A stretch of 64,000 nucleotides of DNA from CAWGHZ01 sp963822575 (GTDB lineage Bacteria > Pseudomonadota > Alphaproteobacteria > MPNO01 > DASWLB01). Position numbers and translations under genes: made by a program. Position 1 is the stretch's first letter. Each line of letters opens with the position of its first letter. Positions 26,947 to 36,084 of the stretch are shown in pieces. The notes under the pieces were generated by a model. It searched no databases, was not told the origin of the DNA, and was given only the letters and a program-made list of their open reading frames with translations. Location of the stretch: assembly GCA_963822575.1 (NCBI GenBank), contig CAWGHZ010000006.1, positions 310,001-374,000 on the forward strand, read 5' to 3'.

Positions 26947-27366
26947 CGCGTTTCCGCGGCGCGCGGAACCGGCCTTCGTTTGCGGAAATCCGCGCAATTT
27001 TGCCCCTCTGGATCACCTTGTCTTGCAGTCCATGCAATGATGCGTTGCAAAATCAGAGCCGATGAACGGCGCCAGTATTCACAATTTTGCAACGAACAGT
27101 GCCATATTGCGTTTCGCTCGCAGCGCGTCACGGGGACGGCGCGGGAGGTTTGCCGTCCCGGAGAATCCGCTCGATTGTGCGACATTTGGCGCAATTTCGG
27201 GCACCCTCGGCCGCGCATCGGGTCGGTGCCAGAGGCATGAGCCTTGCAAAAATAGAATGATGCGGTGCAACAATTCGGCTTTTTCACGGCCGCGATTGGC
27301 TTATATATGGGTCAACGAGGAACGGAGCGGCCACCCGCCCCGCTCCGGACTGGAAGGAGATACGAG
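26947..27366 (+). promoter_or_regulatory. long leader with repeated TGCAA sites before the small protein
   Basis: This 420-bp gap holds no convincing gene. A perfect inverted repeat CGTTGCAAAAT (27043-27053) / ATTTTGCAACG (27084-27094), and a second ATGATGCGNTGCAA copy around 27256, suggest a repressor or activator binding to TGCAA half-sites. TATATATG near 27301-27308 may be a -10 box and AAGGAGA (27353-27359) is the ribosome site. Confidence 0.45.
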
Positions 27367-27666
27367 ATGGCACAGAACAAGTTTTACGGTCCGGCGGTGG
27401 ATTATGCCGACGTCGAGCGCATCCGCCACGCGGCCGAAGTGGCCCGAGGCGAGGCGATGGGACGCTGGATCGGCGCGACGAGCCACGCGGTCGCCGAGGC
27501 GTTCCGCACGCTGGACCGCTGGTTCGAGGGTGCCCGGGCGCTGCAGTCGATGCACGATTCGAGCGTGATCCGCGCGCGGGCGGATTACCCGGCCGTGTTC
27601 GGGGGCAACCCGGACCGCGTCGCCGCGAAGCCCGCGAACGACGACAAGCACGTCGCAGCCGCCTGA
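27367..27666 (+). CDS. small hypothetical protein
   Basis: A 99-residue soluble protein starting MAQNKFYGPAVDYADVERI, with an amphipathic helix region (ATSHAVAEAFRTLDRWFEG) and a disordered tail. I do not recognise the family; it loosely resembles short helical stress-type proteins of alphaproteobacteria. A strong GAAGGAGA site sits seven bases before ATG 27367. Its 3' end (GCCGCCTGA) forms part of the 22-bp sequence repeated at 39311, so the island appears inserted exactly at its stop codon/terminator. Confidence 0.6.
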   Translation: MAQNKFYGPAVDYADVERIRHAAEVARGEAMGRWIGATSHAVAEAFRTLDRWFEGARALQSMHDSSVIRARADYPAVFGGNPDRVAAKPANDDKHVAAA

Positions 27667-27680
27667 CCCTCCCTCAGGCG
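27659..27680. other. putative attL (22-bp direct repeat, left copy)
   Basis: The sequence CCGCCTGACCCTCCCTCAGG plus CG, itself a 7-bp stem with a 7-base loop, is identical to 39311-39332. It spans the stop codon of the small protein gene. Confidence 0.65.
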
Positions 27681-27717
27681 TGCGGCTAGGCTCTGCCGGC
27701 CTCTAACGGCAGGATTT

Positions 27718-27757
27718 CTGCGGGTCTCAGCGTTGCTGGGGCCCGCAGTTTTCGTTT
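27718..27757 (+). terminator. rho-independent-type terminator
   Basis: CTGCGGG (27718-27724) pairs with CCCGCAG (27742-27748), followed by TTTTCGTTT. It now ends transcripts from the small protein gene. Confidence 0.65.
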
Positions 27758-27894
27758 GGAATAGCGTTTCGGGTAGCGAAATCGACGGTTGGGCCATGGG
27801 CGCATGACCTTCGTTTGGGTCGAGAGGTGCGCCTTACGGTGCTGCGCTCGGCCCCAGCGTCGCCAGCAGAGCGGCGATCCAGGGAGGGCTTCCG

Positions 27895-28170
27895 ATGCGC
27901 AATTTCATCGCCGCCTTGCGGCTGATCGCTACCGCGATCACGTTGCTTGTCCTCCCGTTGGCGGGCCGCGCGGAGTTCTCTACCGCTACACCGGCCACAC
28001 TTTACCTACACCGATCCCGTTCTCGGCAGCCCTTGGGTCGGTCAGCACATGAACGCGACGGTGGAGATCGCCGACCCGGTGGGCGGGGAGCGTGTCGGCA
28101 ACGGCTGCTCGGCCAGCCTGAAGGTGCGCACATTGTCCGGGGTGGCGAGAACCGCAAGGCTGTGCGCTTG
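27895..28170 (+). pseudogene. small exported protein, frameshifted
   Basis: ATG 27895, with GGAGGG upstream, opens a clear signal peptide (LRLIATAITLLVLPLAGRA). The following residues make sense only after shifting frames: LYRYTGH in one, then FTYTDPVLGSPWVGQHMNAT in another, a pattern I associate with short PEP-CTERM-like secreted proteins. No frame reads through, so it is likely dead or carries sequence errors. The family assignment is tentative. Confidence 0.5.
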
Positions 28171-28311
28171 AAGCCGCCAGAACGTGTCATCTTCGCCGAG
28201 CGCGGCGAGTTCCGCCTCCAGCAAGGCACGGCGGCGCTTGTCGAAACCGGCGGCGTCGAGTTGCCCCAGCGCCGTCCGGGTTTGGTGTCGATGCCGCGCG
28301 GGAAGACTCGC

Positions 28312-28764
28312 TCAATTGAGCCAGTATAGCGCGACGTTCAGCACAGATGCGAACGCCACCCAGGCGGCATAGGGCACGAACAGCCACGCCGTCACGCGGT
28401 CCGGCCGCCACGCCGTGGCGATGAAGGCAAGGATGGCGGCGAGCAGCAGCAGGATTACGACGAGCGCGAGGCCAATTCGGTGAGCGGCGAAGAAGACGGG
28501 CGTCCATAAGAAATTAAGGACAAGCTGTGTCCACCAGAGCGTCATTGGCCAGCCGCCGCGATCGCACCGCCAAACGCGCCAGCCGGCGACGGCGATGAGG
28601 ATATAGAGCACCGTCCAGACTGGCCCGAATATCCAGCCCGGCGGGTTGAACGCAGGCTTGGCGAGCCCCGCGTACCATTCGCCCGGCGCCGTCAGGAACC
28701 CGAGAATTAGACCGCCACCCAGCACCAGAACGAGAAACAGGATCAACGCAATCCATCGGTTCAT
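28312..28764 (-). CDS. tspO: TspO/MBR family protein
   Basis: A 150-residue membrane protein with five hydrophobic helices. The loop WYAGLAKPAFNPPGWIFGPVW is the family signature (given here as its 21-residue region around KPAFNPP), followed by WTQLVLNFLWTPVFF and VPYAAWVAFASVLN. TspO proteins bind tetrapyrroles and modulate photosynthetic or stress gene expression in alphaproteobacteria. Complete and apparently functional within the island. Confidence 0.92.
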   Translation of the reverse strand: MNRWIALILFLVLVLGGGLILGFLTAPGEWYAGLAKPAFNPPGWIFGPVWTVLYILIAVAGWRVWRCDRGGWPMTLWWTQLVLNFLWTPVFFAAHRIGLALVVILLLLAAILAFIATAWRPDRVTAWLFVPYAAWVAFASVLNVALYWLN

Positions 28765-28792
28765 TACCGGTCCACCGCCACGTTGAGAACTC

Positions 28793-28945
28793 TCACACCG
28801 CGGTTCCGAACAGCCTGCCGATGCCGGCGGTGATCGCCAGCGCCAGCGCGCCCCAGAACGTCACCCGCGCCACCGCCCTTGTCAGGCCGGCGCCGCCCGC
28901 CGCCGCGCCGATGGCTCCGAGCAGCGCTAGAAAGGCATCACACGC
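28793..28945 (-). pseudogene. VIT1/CCC1-family transporter, C-terminal fragment
   Basis: About 50 residues, FLALLGAIGAAAGGAGLTRAV then RVTFWGALALAITAGIGRLFG, match the last two helices of VIT1/CCC1 (nodulin-21-like) iron/manganese transporters. Everything upstream of about 28945 on this strand is unrelated, so the N-terminal four-fifths is missing. The original TspO-VIT1 order suggests both were part of an older unit. Confidence 0.55.
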
Positions 28946-29377
28946 ACTCGTAGACCATTTTGCCGCGGTTGCATCGGACCGTATCGAGGTTCTGCTGCGC
29001 CCGGTTCGTCTTGATCGCTTCCACAATCAGCGGGTGCTGCGGCCTGATTGGGTCAAACCTGATCGGCCCAGACTGTTGCAATGGAGCGACGCCCCGAGCA
29101 TCTGTCCAGCATCATCGCTCGGAAGATGGCCGAGCGGGAGCATGCGGGCGCCATCTGGTGGGGCTACAGTCAGCATCAAGCTGTAGGGATGGGTTCACAT
29201 GGGAAATCCCGGTTAAGAACATCTTCCATGTCGGGCGACTGAGTAAATTCCGAAGGCTGATCACGCATTGCTCACATGCGATGGTTCGCTGTCGGCTTCG
29301 TGCCGAGTTCATCGGAAGGGTCACAACATGCCGAAGACGGTACGGAGCCAGGCGTCCACGAACTGGCGATCATCCGC
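28946..29377. other. no recognisable gene
   Basis: Only short frames occur. One from ATG 29082 (MERRPEHLSSIIARKMAERE) reads about 50 codons without family similarity that I know. This looks like degraded DNA upstream of the histidine kinase. Confidence 0.4.
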
Positions 29378-30379
29378 ATGAGCGCCGCTCGGTACAGGGA
29401 CGCGTTGCGGGCTCCGATACACGGACGCGAAACTGATCGACTGGCCGCCGCGACCGCCGCCACGCACGATTCTATTGTGCTTTGGGAGCCGGACGGCACC
29501 ATCGTGTCGTGGAACGCGGCGTCCGAGCGGCTCTACGGCTACGGCGCTTGGGAGGCGGTCGGCCGTCCGATCTTGATGCTGGTGGAGCCGGAGCGGCACG
29601 ATTTCTGGCGCGCGGCGCTGCCGGACGTGCTGGCCGGCAAGCTGTTCGAGCAGTACGAGACCGTGCGCGTGCACAAGACCGGGCGGCGCATCGACGTGTC
29701 GCTCACCGTTTCGCCGATCCACGGCGATGACGGCACGCCCACCGCCGTGGTCACCATCGCACGCGACATCACCGAGCGGAAGCGCGCGGCCGACCGCCAG
29801 CGCGTCCTGCTCAACGAACTCCACCACCGGGTGAAGAACACGCTGGCCGCGGTGCAATCGATCGCAGCCCAGAGCCTGCGCGGCGTGCCCGAGGCCGGCG
29901 ACGCGCGGCGCAAGCTCGAGGAGCGGCTGATCGCGCTCGCCAAGGCGCACGATCTCCTCACCCGCGACCAGTGGACCGGCGTCGTGCTGGCCGAGTTGGC
30001 GAGCCAGCTTCTCGCCCCCTATGGCGGGGACGATCCGGCGCGGGTCACCATCGAGGGGCCCGAGCTGCGCCTGCCATCGCTCACCACCGCCGCCTTAGCC
30101 ATGGCGCTCCACGAGCTCGCCACCAACGCCGCCAAATACGGTGCCCTGTCCTGCCCCGAAGGCCGGGTCCGGCTCGACTGGCGCATCACGCCGGGCGACG
30201 GCGCCGGGCGCCTCAGCCTCACCTGGCGCGAGAGGGGCGGCCCTGCGGTCGCCCCGCCCGAGAAGCGCGGCTTCGGCGCGCGCATGATCGAGGACGGGCT
30301 CGCCCAAGGGCTGGGCGACGCAGTTTCGATCCGCTACGAGCCCGCCGGGGTCGTGTGCACCATGGACATCTCCCTTTAA
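29378..30379 (+). CDS. PAS domain HWE-family sensor histidine kinase
   Basis: About 333 residues. A PAS domain (IVLWEPDGTIVSWNAASERLY, truncated here, to VVTIARDITERKRA) is followed by an HWE/HisKA_2 kinase core: H-box LNELHHRVKNTLAAVQSI, N-box ALHELATNAAKYGAL, the WRE of the HWE motif in LSLTWRERGGP, and FGARMIEDGL. There is no transmembrane segment, so it is cytosolic; such kinases often feed the general stress or light response. ATG 29378 is chosen; ATG 29276 would add 34 residues of low-quality sequence. No partner response regulator is adjacent. Confidence 0.85.
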   Translation: MSAARYRDALRAPIHGRETDRLAAATAATHDSIVLWEPDGTIVSWNAASERLYGYGAWEAVGRPILMLVEPERHDFWRAALPDVLAGKLFEQYETVRVHKTGRRIDVSLTVSPIHGDDGTPTAVVTIARDITERKRAADRQRVLLNELHHRVKNTLAAVQSIAAQSLRGVPEAGDARRKLEERLIALAKAHDLLTRDQWTGVVLAELASQLLAPYGGDDPARVTIEGPELRLPSLTTAALAMALHELATNAAKYGALSCPEGRVRLDWRITPGDGAGRLSLTWRERGGPAVAPPEKRGFGARMIEDGLAQGLGDAVSIRYEPAGVVCTMDISL

Positions 30380-30474
30380 TATCGCATTACCGAGATGACT
30401 CCGGGCACTGGACGTTCGCGCAGTCGATTCCAAGTTGAGGATCAGGGGCTTGGGTCTTGCGGAGGGCGGCTCGG

Positions 30475-30720
30475 ATGCCGAACCCGGAGGGTGAATCGAA
30501 TCGTGGGCCTCTGCGGGCCGCTTTCGACCGCCGCCTGAAGCTGGAGTTCCACGGATCGCGCGTCACCTCCGACGCCGGTCTCCAGTGGTCGCTGACGACG
30601 CTGCGCGAGAAGCTCGTGAAGATCGGCGCGAAGATCGTTCGCCACGGCCGCTACGTCACGTTCCAGATGACCGAGGTCGCTGCGCCGCGGGATCTGTTCG
30701 CCCACATCATGCACGGTTCG
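30475..30720 (+). mobile_element. IS1380-family transposase remnant with internal deletion
   Basis: The start (MPNPEG... RRLKLEFHGSRVTSDAGL) is the N-terminus of IS1380-type transposases; it is joined in frame to LREKLVKIGAKIVRHGRYVT and FQMTEVAAPRDLF, the C-terminus of the same family. The roughly 350-residue catalytic middle is missing, so this is a deletion derivative. After 30720 the frame runs into unrelated sequence. Confidence 0.78.
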
Positions 30721-30794
30721 GGAAGAAGTTCGAACCCGGAGCTACGCGCGCAGGGTTGGTGTGGCGGCTGGCCCGCGGCCGGAACGAGATTCCG

Positions 30795-31733
30795 TCAGTT
30801 CGTGCAGCCGGGAACTGGCGGGCCGTTGTAGTCCGAGCCGCCGGGACGATCCTCATGAAGGAAGTCCGCGCACTGCACGGGCGGCGCTGGCGTCACATGA
30901 TAGGTGCTGCCATTCACCGGATAGGTGGTCCGTGCTGGGTACTGGGTCGGGCCCACGACGCGGTTGTCCGCACGCAGCTGGATTAGCAGATTGTCGCTCG
31001 GCAGGCCGGTCTGAGGCAGGCCGTTCGACCGCTGGTAGGACCGGATCGCCACGGTGGTATCGGCATCAACCCCTCCACCGACCGAAGCGATCGAGTAGCC
31101 ATGGCGGCGCAGCTCGATCTCGGTCTGTGCGATCAGATCGCGCTGGGGGAGCGGCGGGTTGGTGTTGTCGGAAGGCTGGCCTCGCATCGCGTCGTTTGGG
31201 TCGACGCGGCTGGTGTCGTGCCGTAGCTCGGCCAGCAGCCGCTCGCTCGGCGCTCCGGTCTCCTCCATCCCGTGCCGCCGCTGGAAGTCGCGGATGGCTT
31301 CAGCGGTCTCACCGTTGAGCCGCCCGCCGGCATAAGTCAGATCGTATCCGTGGCGGGTGAGCTCGGTCCGGGTAGCGCGGGTCAGCTCCGACTGCGACAT
31401 GCGGCCATGATCTTCCGCCCGCACGTCGAGACGGTCGCCGCGATCCGGACGGCGCGCTTGCGGCGCGGTGTTGCCTTCGATCTGCGACACCAGGCTGCGG
31501 CTGAGGACGCCAGTGGGCCGCATGCCGTTGGCGCGCTGGAACGCCTCGATGGCGAAGCGGGTGTGAGGGCCGATCTTTCCGTCCGGCGTACCGGCGTCAA
31601 AGCCCTTCTGGTTCAGCGCCACCTGGACTCTGTAGACCATCGGGTCATAGGCCGCGGCGGACGCGGGGGTGATGTGCAGCGCTGCGACGAGCGCGAGCGT
31701 GCCGAGCGTCGAGGCGCTCAAAAGTTTGCGCAT
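30795..31733 (-). CDS. exported protein with three peptidoglycan-binding (PGBD1) repeats
   Basis: A 312-residue protein with a signal peptide (MRKLLSASTLGTLALVAAL, cleavage near TPASA-AAY) and three PG_binding_1 domains at about residues 33-82, 118-170 and 197-253, each ending in the AIxxFQRxxG pattern (AIEAFQRANGM, AIRDFQRRHGM, AIRSYQRSNGL). No catalytic domain follows; the C-terminus is Pro-rich with a Cys pair. It likely binds the cell wall. ATG 31733 is supported by GGAGAGGA nine bases upstream. The glycine-zipper lipoprotein gene lies just upstream in the same direction. Confidence 0.82.
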   Translation of the reverse strand: MRKLLSASTLGTLALVAALHITPASAAAYDPMVYRVQVALNQKGFDAGTPDGKIGPHTRFAIEAFQRANGMRPTGVLSRSLVSQIEGNTAPQARRPDRGDRLDVRAEDHGRMSQSELTRATRTELTRHGYDLTYAGGRLNGETAEAIRDFQRRHGMEETGAPSERLLAELRHDTSRVDPNDAMRGQPSDNTNPPLPQRDLIAQTEIELRRHGYSIASVGGGVDADTTVAIRSYQRSNGLPQTGLPSDNLLIQLRADNRVVGPTQYPARTTYPVNGSTYHVTPAPPVQCADFLHEDRPGGSDYNGPPVPGCTN

Positions 31734-31755
31734 ACTGCGGTCCTCTCCAATGGAG

Positions 31756-32001
31756 TTAGCGCCAGATCGGCTTGCCGAGATCGATATCGTTCTTGTCGGT
31801 GAGCGCACCGGCACCGGCGCCGACCGCGCCACCGATCACCGCACCCGTAACAGGGGATCCCAGCAGAGCGCCGCCAATGGCGCCAACACCGGCGCCGATG
31901 CCTCCACCACTGAGGGCTCGATCCGATTGGCTGCTGCCACACGCGCCGACGGTGAGCGCTACGCAGAGCGCGATGCCAGCGACCGTCAGAGTATGATTCA
32001 C
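31756..32001 (-). CDS. glycine-zipper lipoprotein
   Basis: An 81-residue precursor with a lipobox (LTVGAC, Cys21) and a glycine-zipper stretch (GGGIGAGVGAIGGALLG, GAVIGGAVGAGAGAL) typical of small outer-membrane lipoproteins. It ends ten residues later and is followed 22 bp on by the peptidoglycan-binding protein, probably as one operon. Confidence 0.8.
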   Translation of the reverse strand: MNHTLTVAGIALCVALTVGACGSSQSDRALSGGGIGAGVGAIGGALLGSPVTGAVIGGAVGAGAGALTDKNDIDLGKPIWR

Positions 32002-32863
32002 GTCAAGTCTCCATTGTTAGATTTGCCGACATGGCTCAAGTCAGGTACAAAAAAGTCGGCCGTACAAAAAAACACCAATCGAAATGACAGCGGGCGGCTT
32101 CTTTCCTGTGTTCGTTACCAGATATGGAGGGCAATAATTTTTTCAGTAGCTTCGGAAAATACCCAGATGCATCATTTGGATTCCATCGAACTGGCCTTCC
32201 GATCGCAGTCGATGAGTTCGTGTACCTGAACAAAGCGGACTGAATCCATGGGGAACACGGATATTTTATGAGCGAAACCTGACATTGGACCAACATGGTC
32301 CGCCCTCGCGCAGCCGGATACCCCGCCGTGCGCATGCCGAACGGATGAGTCAGCCAAATCGATTGCAGGAGCGCGCGAAAGCGCGTCGCAGCTGCACGAC
32401 ATCTTCCCGGTAGATTCGTGAAACGCCCGCCGGATCGATCCCACGACCTGGGATCTCCGGCCGCCGTCCGCAACGATCGACGAAAATTGGGCCCGGTCCC
32501 GGCAGGGGAGGATCCCAGCCGTCGCCCGCTGGGTTGAATATCATAGAGGAGGCGGCTGCGTAGTTTCCGAGCCTCCCTTGCCGGCTCGGAAACGGGCATG
32601 GTCGCGACGGCTGCGCCCTGGGGCGCCGTCCGCAACCCCTTGAACTGCGCCTGCTGCGCTTGCGCCCCTGACCTAACGATTGCAATGGGTCGCGGGCGGC
32701 AAACGCCCCTTCCCTCTCTCCAAGAGAAGGATTTGGAATCGAGCCACCTCGCATCGGCATGGCCGACTCGCCGAATCTTGCGGTCGCGCCCGGCTCAGTC
32801 GACGGAGACGCGTCGTGCCCGCGGCCTTGGTCGTCACTGGCCGGTCGTTGTTAGGAACATCGA
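32002..32863. other. 862-bp stretch with no recognisable gene
   Basis: Frames of up to 200 codons exist on the minus strand but carry no motif, no good ribosome site and unnatural composition. Base composition at 32030-32230 is noticeably lower in GC than the flanks, which suggests foreign or degraded DNA. The leader of the AI-2E-type transporter must lie at its right end. Confidence 0.5.
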
Positions 32864-34769
32864 ATGCCACGCAACCTAGGCCAAACCGACAGCAAGTTCG
32901 AAGCCTTCATCGTCTTCGTCATCATTACCGGCGCGTTGTATCTCGGCCGTGACGTCTTCGTGCCGTTGGCGCTCGCCACCCTGCTCAGTTTCGCCCTCAC
33001 GCCGCCTATGCTGTGGCTGCGCCATTACATCGGCCGCGCCGCCGCAGCCGGCGTCGTAGTCGCCCTCGCCTTCACAATGGCCGTCGGCTTCGGCACCGTG
33101 GTGGCAAGTCAGATGTCCGGTCTCGCCGACAATTTGCCGACCTACCAATATCATCTGGAAACGAAGCTGCACGCGCTCGTGGACGGGGCCGGCGGCGGCA
33201 GTGCGATCGGGCGCGCGGTGTCGATGCTGATGTCGCTGCGCGCCGTGGCAGACAAGCCGAGCGACGCCGAGAAGGTCGTCCCGACGCCGGGCTCGAAGGC
33301 GTTGCCGGCTGGCGAGCGACCACCCGTGGCGGTTGTCGTCCGCGAGGCCACGATGGGGCCGGTCGGGATAATCCGGCGCGTCGTTGCAGCGATGCTGGCG
33401 CCGCTGGCCACGACGGGCATCATCGTGCTGTTCGTGATCTTCATGCTGCTGAACCGCGAACTGATCCGCGATCGCTTCATTCGCCTCGCAGGAGCACACA
33501 ACCTCGGCCGCACGACGGAGGCTTTGGACGAGGCTGCTCATCGGGTCAGCCGCTATCTTTTGATGCAGATGATGGTCAATGCGGGTTACGGCATCACGAT
33601 CGGGGTCGGGCTCTCTCTAATCGGCGTGCCGAACGCCGCGTTGTGGGGCGGGCTGGCCGTCGTCATGCGCTTCATCCCGTACATCGGACCTTGGGTCGCA
33701 GCTGCTTTCCCGCTCGCGCTCAGCGTCGCTGTCGATTCAGGATGGGAATTGCTCTTATGGACTGGCGGATTGTTTCTCGCGGTCGAACTGATCACGGGCA
33801 ACGCCGTCGAACCTTGGCTCTATCGCAGCAGAACCGGCCTGTCCTCCATCGCGATCATCGTGGCGGCTGTCTTCTGGACCTGGCTTTGGGGCTTCGTGGG
33901 ACTACTCCTGTCGATCCCTCTCACGGTCTGCATCGTGGTCGTCGGGCGCCATGTCCCGCGACTGGAGTTCCTGAGCATTCTGCTCGGCGACCGGCCTGTC
34001 CTGACGCCGCCACAACGCTTTTACCAGCGCCTGCTGTCGGCCGACCCGGACGAGGCGACGGAACAGGCGGAAGCGTTCCTCGAAGGGCAGCCCATCGGTG
34101 CCTTCTATGACGAGGTTGTCATTCCATCATTGGCACTGGCGCAGGCAGATTGCGATCGCGGAATGCTCGAGCCCGGCCGTTTGGCCGTACTGATCGAGAG
34201 TGCGTCCACGGTCCTGGAGAAATCTTGAAGAATTGGGTCCTGCACCCGTGGTCAACACGAGCGCCGAACCGCTGGAAGTCGCCACTAGAGAATCCGACGC
34301 GGCGCCGTGCGTGCTCTGCGTCGCCGGCAGTGGTGAACTGGATCGCATCGCCGCGCTGTATCTGGTCGATCTCCTGCGGCGCGATGGCCACGCGCCGCGC
34401 GTGCTGCAGCTTGATCGCGGCATCGCGACCCGTGGCGGTTTCGAGTTTGCCGTCGATATCGTCTGCCTGTCGTACATGAAAGCGAACTCGACCGCGCAGG
34501 CCCGTCATCTCGTGCGCCGCCTGCGGCGCGGCCTTCCAGGTGCGACAATCGTCGCCGGGTTCTGGTCGGAGGCAAATTCAATGGGCCGAGGGAAGGCGCG
34601 CGACATGCTTGCCGCGACCGAGGCGGATGCTGTCGCGGAGTTGTTCCGTGAGGCCGTAGAGGAAATAAATAAGGCCGCGGCCGCGGTTGGTTTCGCTGCC
34701 GCGAAGGGTCCATTGCCATCTGATCAGCCTCTGGAAATGTTGCCCTTGCTTGCCGGCCACCACGAATGA
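32864..34769 (+). pseudogene. AI-2E family transporter (PerM/TqsA-like), split by one frameshift
   Basis: The first frame (ATG 32864 to TGA 34228, 454 residues) has the eight-helix DUF20 fold: LGRDVFVPLALATLLSFAL, LFVIFMLLNRELIRDRFIRL, GGLAVVMRFIPYIGPW and SIPLTVCIVVVGRHVP. A second frame (to 34769) continues with a cytosolic domain, PCVLCVAGSGELDRIAALYL and VRRLRRGLPGATIVAGFW. Removing one A from GAAATC at 34219-34224 joins them into about 634 residues, the size of the long alphaproteobacterial members. Either the C-terminal domain is lost or the base is an error. The transported compound is unknown. Confidence 0.82.
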
Positions 34770-35292
34770 AGCATCGCTTCGTGGCAATTACACGATCCGG
34801 ACGGCGTCAATGACCTCACGCCGATGCGCCTCTTCCACCTCCGGGGCGATTTTGCCCGGGCCTTTGGGATGCCCCCATGCCCATCAACATCTATCGCTAC
34901 ATCCTGGACACCACCGTCCGGCGCCAGTTGCCGATCTGCGTGCTGACCGTCTTCGTGGTCCTGTTGACGATGGCACCGCTGGAGCTGCAGCGGCGCATCA
35001 TGAACAACGCCCTCGGCGCGAAGAGCACGACCCTGCTGGCCACCCTCGGCGGGCTGTACCTCGCCACGCTCGCGGTGCAGGGCGTCCTCAAATATATCCT
35101 CAACCTGTCCCGCGGGCGGCTGGTCGAGGACACTACCCGGCGCCTCCGCGAGGCGATCTATTCCCGCATCGGGCCGATGCTCGCCGCCGCGTGTCAACGC
35201 CGGAGTAAAAATGCATCGGCGGGCCGGGGTAAAAATGCATCGGACGAGCATGGCGGAAGGCCCCCGATCGGGGGCCTTCCGGCGTTTGGCGG

Positions 35293-36084
35293 TCAGACGT
35301 CCGGGCTTGTGGCCGGTGGCGTGGGGTGCTGGCGGGACACGCGCTTCTTGCTCTGTTTGAGCCTGTAGCTGTCGCCGTTCATCTCGAGGATGTGGACGTG
35401 GTGGGTGAGGCGATCGAGGAGCGCGCCGGTGAGCCGCTCGGAGGCGAACACGGCGGTCCATTCGTCGAACGGCAGGTTGCTGGTGACGATGGTCGAGCCG
35501 CGCTCGTAGCGCTGGCTGAACACCTCGAACAGGAGCTCGGCGCCGGTCGGCGACAGGGGCACGTAGCCGAGCTCGTCGACGATCAGGAGCTTGTATCCGC
35601 CGAGCTGTCGCTGCAGCCGGAGCAGGCGCTTCTCATCCCTGGCCTCGTGCAGCTCGTTGACGAGCGCAGCGGCGGTGGTGAAGCCGACCGACAGACCCTT
35701 CTGGCAGGCTGCCAGGCCAAGCCCGAGGGCGATGTGCGTCTTCCCGGTGCCGCTGTTGCCGACGGCGATGACGTTCTCGCGGCGAGCAACATACTCCGAA
35801 CGGGCCAGCTCCAGCACGAGGGTCTTGTTGAGCGACGGGATCGCGGCGAAGTCGAAGCTGTCGAGGCTTTTGACCGCGGGGAACCGGGCTTCCTTGATGC
35901 GCCGCTCGACCATCCGCCGCTCGCGGTCGATCAGCTCGAGTTCGGCCAGACGCAGCAGATAGCGAGGGTGATCGACGCCGTCCGAAGCACACTGCCGGGC
36001 CAGCTTGTCGTACTCGCGCAGGAACGTCGGCAGCTTGAGCACCTTGAGGTGATGGGCGAGCAGTACTTGCGGCGTGTCGGTCAT
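35293..36084 (-). CDS. istB: IS21 helper ATPase IstB
   Basis: A 263-residue AAA+ ATPase related to DnaC that assists IstA in target choice. Walker A is VIAVGNSGTGKTHIALG (about residue 105), Walker B is KLLIVDELGYVPLS, and later come STIVTSNLPFDEW and LLDRLTHHVHILEMNG. ATG 36084 overlaps the istA stop (ATGA), the normal coupling in this family. Confidence 0.95.
   Translation of the reverse strand: MTDTPQVLLAHHLKVLKLPTFLREYDKLARQCASDGVDHPRYLLRLAELELIDRERRMVERRIKEARFPAVKSLDSFDFAAIPSLNKTLVLELARSEYVARRENVIAVGNSGTGKTHIALGLGLAACQKGLSVGFTTAAALVNELHEARDEKRLLRLQRQLGGYKLLIVDELGYVPLSPTGAELLFEVFSQRYERGSTIVTSNLPFDEWTAVFASERLTGALLDRLTHHVHILEMNGDSYRLKQSKKRVSRQHPTPPATSPDV

Noticed and set aside
32036..32635. 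A 199-codon minus-strand frame in the 862-bp gap
   Set aside because: No family motif, no ribosome site and irregular composition; more likely non-coding.
34877..35368. A 163-residue protein running from the ABC gene into IS21
   Set aside because: The last 59 codons are IS21 end sequence; it is a truncated product created by the insertion, not a separate gene.
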